Assembly: GCA_009760885.1 (NCBI GenBank)
Contig: CM019700.1
Coordinates: forward strand, 2,048,405 to 2,112,404
Reading direction: 5' to 3'
From: Achatina immaculata
Lineage: Eukaryota > Mollusca > Gastropoda > Stylommatophora > Achatinidae
DNA: 64,000 bases
The notes beneath the pieces were generated by a model. That model had not been told where the DNA came from, did not search any database, and worked only from the letters and a program-made list of their open reading frames with translations. Both the position numbers and the translations under genes were made by a program. The stretch's first letter is position 1. The number at the start of each line of letters is the position of its first letter. Below, piece after piece: positions 56,983-64,000 of this stretch.

Positions 56983-57280
56983 CATCATTCATTCATTTGC
57001 ATGTCCCTTGCGGAACTTTGCCTCCCTAACAGATCTCCTGTAGGCCTCTCGGTTGTGAGCAAGATGGCCTGCTGCTGATGCATCCATTTGCAGATCATCA
57101 ACGATGTCTTGCAGCCATCTTCGCTTTGGTCTCCTCTCTTTCTTTTTCCCATTATGTATCCTTCCAATACGGTCTTCTCTAGATTATCATGACGTTTAAT
57201 GTGTCCAAAATATTTAAGTTTTCTCTCTTGAATCCTCTTTACTAGCCAGCCTTCTTCAATACTAAGTTCTTGTAGTATGG
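56983..57280 (-). mobile_element. LINE family C, 3' end
   Basis: Matches 35309-35600 in the same orientation, starting with the (tcat)n tail. It stops at gtatggatatat, the same site where the 35309-36202 copy inserted in another family C element. Confidence 0.87.
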
Positions 57281-57296
57281 ATATATATATATATTA

Positions 57297-58041
57297 GCAG
57301 GACTTCGAAAAGGAGAAGCTGTCTCGACCAGATCTTTACTCTCAGAATAATACTTGAAGAACATATTGAAAAGCAGAAACCGTTAATCCTGAACTTCATA
57401 GACTTTAGAAAGGCATATATAGCATACACCGACATTCATTGTTGAGAATTTTAAGACTATATGGAATGCCATCTAAAATTATCAGCATCATTAAGGATCT
57501 CTACAACGGATATATTTGTGCAGTCAACACAGAAGAAAGAATGAGCGAATGGTTTCAGACTGAAACAGGCTTGAAACAAGGATGTATACTATCTCCTTTG
57601 TTTTTTGGAATTGCCATAGACTTCGTAATGAAAAAAAAATGTTGCACAGGTAAAACAGGCATTGATTAGGTATATGGGTTCCAACTAGAAGATCTTGATT
57701 TTGCAGATGATATAACTATTTTCAATGGCAATGTGAACTCGATGCAGGGAAAAAAAAGCAAATGCAGTCTTCACTGGCTACCAAAATAAGATTTAAAGTT
57801 GTAATTGCAAAGGCAGCATTTTCAAGAATCTTGAGAATATATGGGGCTCAAAAGTTATAAGCACAAAAACCAATCTAAGATTATTCAATTGAAATGTAAT
57901 ATCTACCCTCATTTATGCACGCGAAAGCTGGAAAGCAACTAAAGAAACAGATAATAAATTAGACTCTTTTGAAAACAAATGCCTATGGAAAATACTCGGC
58001 ATAAAGTGGAATGAATTCAAGAACAGCGCAGAGATAGGGCA

Positions 58042-58092
<51 letters not shown>

Positions 58093-58345
58093 CACGTGAT
58101 GATAATAAACAATCAGAGAATTCCAAAACAAGTTATCAAGTGAAACACAACAGACCGAAGAAAAAGAGGTCGACCACGTGAAACTCTAAAGAGGGCATTG
58201 TTAAGAGAGGCCAAAATAGTAGGTATAAAATCCCTTGATGAGGTTGAAAAGCCCGCCAAAAACAAGAAAACTCGGCAAACTACAATGTGAGCCTTATGAG
58301 ACGTTTAACGGCACGGGAAGGATGTAAGATGAAAGAAATATATAG
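57297..58345 (+). mobile_element. LINE family B, RT domain to 3' end, degraded
   Basis: Shifted frames read AGLRKGRSCLDQIF, LNFIDFRKAY (RT motif A), GLKQGCILSPLFFGIAIDF (motif B), LDFADDITIF (motif C), ESWKATKETDNKLDSFENK and KRGRPRETLKRALLREAK. Order and spacing are those of a LINE reverse transcriptase with part of the thumb deleted. Several frameshifts and stops; a (TA)n tract at 58046-58089 replaces coding sequence. Confidence 0.87.
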
Positions 58346-58470
58346 ATATACACAAGGCCATAGCAGTAAAGCTGTGATAACAAAATGTTAAGACCTTAAA
58401 ACAAAAGTAGACACAGTTTTATTAATTAACGAGTGCACAGTTGTAACATTTCGATTTAGAACTTAATCAT
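58346..58470. repeat. Element I, related to 125-337
   Basis: gcagtaaagctgtgata, caaaatgtt and cagttttattaattaacga resemble 150-215. In both places it follows directly after a LINE 3' end. Confidence 0.5.
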
Positions 58471-58599
58471 ACAAAAACATACAGGATAAAAGAAAAAGGA
58501 AAAGAAGATAAAATGTAAATCCACATGGACGAGAAACAACAGATAAGTATGATACAAAATATTAAAAAGAAGACAGCACTTAGCTATGTCTCGCAAAAA

Positions 58600-58860
58600 G
58601 CTTTAATGTTTTCCATTGTTTTATGCTTCGTTAACAGTTATTTTCTCATTGCTTTATGCTTTCAACCTTTCTCCTTTTGTTTCTTGCTGTCTTAACATTT
58701 TTTTCCCATTGTTCTACGCTTCCCTTAATGTTTTATTTCCATTGTTTTATGCATAGGTTATTCCCCCTGGTTTATGCCACCGTAACAGTTATTTCCCTGA
58801 TTCATGTTTTCTTAATAGTTATTTCCCCATGGTTTAAGCTTCTGTAACAAAAATTATAAA
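58600..58860 (+). repeat. Degenerate ~35-bp repeat
   Basis: Loose units of ttccattgttttatgctt plus cgttaacagttattt, about seven copies, strongly decayed. Confidence 0.65.
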
Positions 58861-59384
58861 GTCTATCGCTTTGTTCTTACATTTGACTTGACCACACCAT
58901 CTTAGGCTGTAGCTGTTTCTTCTTATTACTGCTTTATTAAACCAGGGCATTGATTACTTTGGGGAAGAAAAGCTGTGCTGTTCATTTACAATGCCTAAGT
59001 AGAACACCCCTCCCGGAAAAAGCAAGTTTTTTTTGTGTGTAAAATCCATCGTTATTGGGGAAGGTTCTCTGAAGAATGACTGTCAAAAACTAGACGCAAA
59101 AATGAGCATTCATACAACCATTTATAAAACACTAAAAGATCACAGCGGGTGTAATGAAGCCAAAACACTGCCAACGTGCCTGGGGTGTACCATAGCTTCC
59201 TTGAAGAAGTGAAGTGGATCTCCATGAGGATCCATGACACCTGGACCCCATTCGGCCAGACTTAAGAAACACATCGGTCTGGTCATACGTGTCCCAGAAA
59301 GAGATGGCGTAGAAGACTCTTTGCAGGTCTGGGTCCTCCACCCAAGATAAATGTGCCGTGACTCTAGGACAGTTTTCTTTGGGA
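58861..59384. other. No gene seen
   Basis: A minus-strand frame at 59132-59341 is open for 69 codons but has no family likeness. Confidence 0.4.
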
Positions 59385-59920
59385 AACTTATTCCCTGCTG
59401 TTGGGAATTTTATCCCTAAGATAGGAATATTATTCCCTAAGCCAGAAAATATTATCCCCTCCCCAGGTAAGAAATCTTATTCCCCGATGTAGGGAATCTT
59501 ATTCCCGAGCCAGGGAATCTTATTCTCCGAGGCAGGGAATCTTATTCCTAAGACAGGGATCTTACTTCCCAAGGTGGCGAATCTTATTCCTGAGATAAGG
59601 AATATTACTCCCTGAGGTATAATCTTACTTCCCGAGGTAGGGAATCTTATCCTTTAAGGTAGGAATCTTATTCCCCTAGGTAGGGAATCTTATTCCCCTA
59701 GGTAGGGAATCTTATTCCCCTAGGTAGAGAATCTTATTCCAAAGATGAGAAATCTTACTCCCAGAAATATGGAATCTTATTCCTAAGAAAGGAAATCTTA
59801 CTCCCCGAGGTAGGAGTCTCATACCTGATGTAAGGAATATTATCTCCTGAGGTAGGAATGTTATTCCCCGAGGCAGAGAATATTTTTTTCCGAGGCAGAG
59901 AATCTTATTTCAGGAGAGGA
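59385..59920 (+). repeat. Degenerate ~22-bp minisatellite
   Basis: About 24 units of gggaatcttattccccgagg with many variants; the most uniform block is near 59660-59730 (cctaggtagg). Confidence 0.9.
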
Positions 59921-61169
59921 ACTTTTAAGGTGGTGCAAAGTCAGTTCTATCTCTCCCTCCCTCCCTTCCTCCTTCCCTGCCTCCCTCCCAGTCTACTCTG
60001 TTGATTAGCTATTCTGTTGTCATTCATGAGGGTTTCACCTAAAACAGAGCCCTCCCCCCTCCCCCCCCCACTCCTTAAACAGTAAAGAACCAGTTGATCG
60101 CCCTTCACTAGACCTGAGTGGGATGTCGCTGATTCATCTTTTATAAATCTCCCTAATTAACCAGGAAAGCCACAAGAGCCAGCTGCCGTGATCACCACTG
60201 CCATGATCGTCATCATCATCATTACTGAAGACAGAAGTAAAACATTAGTTACTCCACTGCGTTCGGAACAAAACAACAGAAACATTTAGATGAGAAACAC
60301 TTTATACCCGAGAGCTTACATTTGTCTTGCTCTGTGCCACGCCGGCTCTGATGAGAGTTTAGTTTTGTTTTGTGTAGAGTCACGCAACATTTTAAAACAC
60401 TCGAAAGAGTTTAGACGTAACATTCCTGCCCTCCAAAGTATTGGAAATACGGTGTGGCGTGAGATAACGTGAGCGGAGCAAAGACCGCTCAGCGCTCAAA
60501 CTGGAGATCACGGAGCCGCGAAGATGTGTTTCTATTATTACTGTAACCGTTGTTAAAGGTAACATCGCCACATTGAAGAGATAAAATATACTTGTTTGTA
60601 TAGATAGTCAAAGGCACATTTAGCTTGTGTATATAATTTAACTTAGTAAATTTCAGTTTTATTTCTGCTTTTACTTATTTATAGTATTTTGTCCCTTTCT
60701 TCCACTTTATTCATCGTTGTTCAACAGTGACTAATTTTTTTTTTACCAAAATGTTACATTTTTGTTTAGTTACTAAACAGTTTGCTTTTGTCGTAAATAC
60801 TATATTTCTATGTTTATAATTTTAGACCCGTTTCTCTAGTTGTTATTTGCTTCTTTTATTTCACAAACATAATACTTTAATGTTGTCCTTGTGTTACTGA
60901 ATAGAAATATTAGTAGCATATTGCCCATTGGGATACTATAATTAGATTACAGGTGTTAGAAGTAGTGTGTGTTTAGTGTATTACTTTGTCATGCGTATAA
61001 TGTGGGCTAGAGACACAGTGCCGTTGATTACAGTGGTTCACTTTGTAAAAATGGGTACATGAATTTATGATAGGGAATATGCTTTCCAAAAGCGGGAAAT
61101 ATATGTTTGCAAGGCAAGGCACTTGTGCGTACTGTGCACAGCCAGTAATAATTTATAGCTTTTGCATGA
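59921..61169. other. No gene seen
   Basis: A (CCCT)n-like stretch at 59953-59990 and a C-run at 60053-60069. The rest is AT-rich and unrecognised. Confidence 0.45.
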
Positions 61170-61384
61170 CATACCCTGAGAAAACCCGACACCAGTATAG
61201 CAAGACAGGCACTGACATGGAATCCTCAAGGAAATAGAAAACGAGGAAGACCTAGACTTACTTGGAGAAGAGAAATTATGACAGTGCTCAGAGACAAGGG
61301 ATACACATGGAAGGAAGCAGAGAATAATTCCAAGAACAGGGATAACTGTTATGCTTATGCTCTCAAATGAGCGAAAGGCGATGG

Positions 61385-61415
<31 letters not shown>

Positions 61416-61416
61416 A
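61170..61416 (+). mobile_element. LINE 3' fragment with (GAT)n tail
   Basis: With shifts it reads IARQALTWNPQGNRKRGRPR, LTWRREIMTVLRDKGYTWKE, then a TGA and (GAT)n. ARQAL.WNPQGxRKRGRPR is a conserved LINE tail; the simple repeat is its 3' end. Confidence 0.75.
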
Positions 61417-61904
61417 TCATTCACTATAAGACAGAAGTTAGCCGGCTTATTAAAATAAAGGGAAAAAGTTTTTAAAAAAAAGAAACACAACAAACAAAAG
61501 TAAGAGTAAATAAAAGAAAGAGTGAGAAAAATATCTTAAGAGCATAGGTGAAGAAAGGCAGCAGAACTGATCTGAAATGACAAAGATCACACAAAATGGG
61601 GAACCAACCACCCAATTTCTACCCGTACTACATGCAGTAAATGAAATGAATTTCCATTCCGTAGTGTTCTCATACGATATTTTTTCAAGTGCCGCGCATT
61701 CCAAAGCTGGCTGTCACTTTGCTGTCAGGAAATTTCTGAAATTAGCAGTCGTTTATCCAGCTTCTTGTCCAGTTGATAGTGCCTTGTCCAGTTGATAGTG
61801 CCTTTTTTCCTTTCCTAGGTAGGCGGTTGTTTATCCTGCTTCGAACCATGTTTATTTTTCTTTATCAGAGCTTTTAATGTGTTTAATGTAAGGTTTTCTC
61901 GCGT
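61417..61904. other. No gene seen
   Basis: No recognised features apart from a short ccttgtccagttgatagtg repeat (two copies, 61768-61805). Confidence 0.45.
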
Positions 61905-62185
61905 CAAATATATGCTGTCTATGTTTTGCTCGAGATAAATATGTGCTGTCTATGTTTTGCTCGAGACAAATATGTGCTGTGTATGTTTTGCTCGAGACAG
62001 ATATGTGCTGTCTATGTTTTGCTCGAGATAAATATGTGCTGTCTATGTTTTGCTCGAGACAAATATGTGCTGTGTATGTTTTGCTCGAGACAAATATGTG
62101 CTGTCTATGTTTTGCTCGAGACAAATATGTGCTGTCTATGTTTTGCTCGAGACAAATATGTGCTATGGTTTCTTCGAGACCAATC
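61905..62185 (+). repeat. 31-bp minisatellite, ~8 units
   Basis: Units aaatatgtgctgtctatg plus ttttgctcgagac, nearly identical except gtgtatg and gataaat variants. Each unit holds a CTCGAG palindrome. Confidence 0.95.
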
Positions 62186-62577
62186 ATGCTCTGTCACTTT
62201 ACTGTGTGCAAGCCTTGGTGTTCGCACTTTGCTAAAATTCAAAGTTATACATCAGAAGTGGTAACTTCAGCTGCAGCCAGCATCATCTTCCGTTGTTGAA
62301 GTAGCAAACTTTCATGTGGACGTTTTTCTGAACGAAGTGGTTTAGCGCGCATTATCCACAAGCAGTGTGTGGCTTGGCTCCATCAGCAGGCTCACACTTC
62401 AGTGGGTGTTGGAACGGAAGGTGGAGCATATATGGGAATACTCGGAGTAAGGGGATGTCAGTCTCAGAGTACAGGTTACAGATGAGTTTTTAACATAAAT
62501 AGTCCAGTTAAAACAGGTCTTTTCACGATTACAGACCTCGTAATTGATTGTACATTATGTCCCCATATCTCCTCCGC

Positions 62578-62580
62578 CAG

Positions 62581-62628
<48 letters not shown>
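62578..62628. repeat. (ATC)n microsatellite
   Basis: About 16 uninterrupted ATC units. Confidence 0.95.
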
Positions 62629-62629
<1 letters not shown>

Positions 62630-62738
62630 GTCCTATCAAGATACCAATGTAGCTTCAAGATAAGTCAGTGGCTTGGTGTTACTTGGCATACGGATGGGTA
62701 GGAACAGAACCGATGAAGTCCGGTTTAACAATAAGTTT

Positions 62739-62820
62739 TCAGACATCCAATTTTGTTCAGACATCCAATTTTGTTCAGAGATCCAATTTTGCTCAGAGAT
62801 CCAATTTTGTTCAGAGATCG
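62739..62820 (+). repeat. 18-bp tandem repeat, ~5 units
   Basis: Units agacatccaattttgttc with agag and gctc variants. Confidence 0.88.
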
Positions 62821-63086
62821 TATCAAAGCAACCACATTCCCCCCCCCTCCCCCCAAACCTGTTGGCTACAAACCCTGACGTTCAGAGGAGACAGATAGCT
62901 CAAAGAAAGAAAAATATTTGGGTGTAAGGAAACACTTACGCTGTGTTAAGATGAGGCCCATCAATCAGAGATGAAGAACCAGAGGGACGTGGATCAGAAG
63001 TGCACAAAGACAAATGTCGAAAGATTTGGTGGGAAGATTGAGAAAATTTAACAATACGATTGATCCAGGTCGTATTTGGTATAGAA

Positions 63087-63344
63087 CGTGGGTTCTCAAC
63101 CAATGGGGACTTCCTTCTTCTCCTTCCCCTCGCCCACATCCCTGGAGAGATTTAGAGCTTCAGGGAGCAATTTGGATCACATAGTGACAGACTCGACTCT
63201 CAAACTGTTGGAATAATAGATGCATATTATTTGGAATATACCTTTCCAGTCAGTCAGACATGGAAAAAAGACGGGAAGGGGTGGGGTATGATATTCTGAG
63301 ATTTACTGAAAAGAGTGCATGGGAAAAAAGCTTGAGAACCGCTG
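63087..63344. mobile_element. hAT-type MITE, 258 bp
   Basis: Ends cgtgggttctcaacc and (reverse complement) cagcggttctcaagc are imperfect terminal repeats. Flanks gtatagaa (63079-63086) and gtacagaa (63345-63352) are an 8-bp duplication with one mismatch. Confidence 0.8.
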
Positions 63345-63371
63345 GTACAGAAAAAGTTATTCCGTGCCTAC

Positions 63372-64000
63372 TCAGTCAGTCATTTGGATGTCTCTTGCGG
63401 AACTTTAGCTCCTTGACAGTTCTTCTATAGGCCTCTTGCTTGTAAGCGAGATGCCCCGCTGCTGATGCATCCATTTGCAGCCATCTTCGCTTTGGTCTTC
63501 CTCTCTTTCTTTTCCCCATTATGTACCCTTCCAATACGTTCTTCTCTAAATTATCACGACGTTTGTGTCCAAAATATTTAAGCTTTCTCTGTTTAATCCT
63601 CTTTACTAGCCAACCTTTTCAGTATTAAGTTCTTGTAGTATGGATATATTTGTTATCTTTTGTACTTATGGTATATGAGGAATTCTTTTGTAGCATTTAT
63701 ATTTAAATACATTTATGTGTTCATCAACTATTTTGATGGTCAGAGGACACAAGCTTGGGGCAAAAGCGTTGGGGCTCCTATCAGGATCTGGAGAGGACTG
63801 CGGGCTTTTCCATATCGACAGGGATCAGGATCTGAAGTAACCAACAACCTCGAACGCAGAAGAAGAAGAAGAAGAAGCAGCAGCAGAAGAAGAAGAAGTA
63901 GAAAAAGAAGAAGAAGAACTGTTTTGTTAATTATCCAGATCTCACAGGCATATGTTGCGATGCATGCCCTTAAAAATTTTACTTTTGTAGTTCTGTCTGT
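63372..64000 (-). mobile_element. LINE family C, interrupted, runs off the window
   Basis: Matches 35309-35790 in the same orientation, from an (agtc)n tail to the window end, with small deletions and the insertion at 63736-63916. Confidence 0.85.
63736..63916 (+). mobile_element. Retro-insertion with (GAA)n tail inside LINE C
   Basis: A 181-bp insert ending in (GAA)n/(CAG)n, flanked by aactattttg (63726-63735) and aactgttttg (63917-63926). Its plus frame reads GAPIRIWRGLRAFPYRQGSG then EVTNNLERRR, apparently the 3' end of yet another LINE with a simple-repeat tail. Confidence 0.78.

Noticed and set aside
62936..63139. Minus-strand exon ending at a GTAAGT donor
   Set aside because: Half of it lies inside the hAT MITE at 63087-63344 and the peptide is Arg/Ser low-complexity.

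Overview
This is an animal nuclear window: split exons with GT-AG borders, tRNA-headed SINEs, several LINE lineages, hAT MITEs, a Tc1-type transposon and no operon structure. A mollusc or similar lophotrochozoan, perhaps a gastropod, is my guess from the style of the repeats; nothing in the sequence fixes the species. By my own count about 11 kb (17%) is minisatellite, and much of the rest is decayed transposon.

The one host gene I recognise is an angiomotin (motin) homologue on the minus strand. Four exons are well supported and join in compatible reading phase: 14859-14756 (PPPY motif), 12482-11425 (Ser-rich, PPQY motif), 9273-9129 (start of the coiled coil) and 8097-7956 (coiled coil, LVKSS). 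Motins scaffold Hippo signalling at cell junctions by binding WW domains of Yorkie/YAP and by sequestering it. The 5' end is unresolved: two alternative upstream exons (18617-18474 and 23977-23953) both fit by phase. Most of the coiled coil and the true C-terminus were not found; 776-625 is only a weak candidate last exon. A 60-nt exon-like segment at 42372-42431 on the plus strand hints at a second gene.

Layout. 1-7.9 kb: LINE ends, an inverted repeat, a 36-bp array born from a dispersed element, and a 1.2-kb G-rich array. 7.9-14.9 kb: motin exons separated by repeats. 15-24 kb: 34/30-bp and 49/48-bp arrays. 24-29 kb: foldback element, SINEs, LINE remains, 78-bp array. 29.6-33.0 kb: a 1.68-kb tandem duplication. 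33.3-34.8 kb: 36-bp array. 35-38.6 kb: a LINE inserted into another copy of itself, then a broken Tc1-like transposon. 38.9-43.8 kb: mostly unrecognised. 43.8-48.3 kb: a second tandem duplication (1.82 kb) carrying a hAT MITE and an expandable 51-bp array. 48.5-64 kb: a SINE nested in a hAT MITE, many LINE remnants and more minisatellites.

I saw no novel enzymatic or defence system. The most interesting signal is structural: minisatellites whose single-copy ancestors are still visible, and two independent loci where a unique segment plus its minisatellite were duplicated in tandem. Most long open frames in the window are artefacts of minisatellites whose unit length is a multiple of three.
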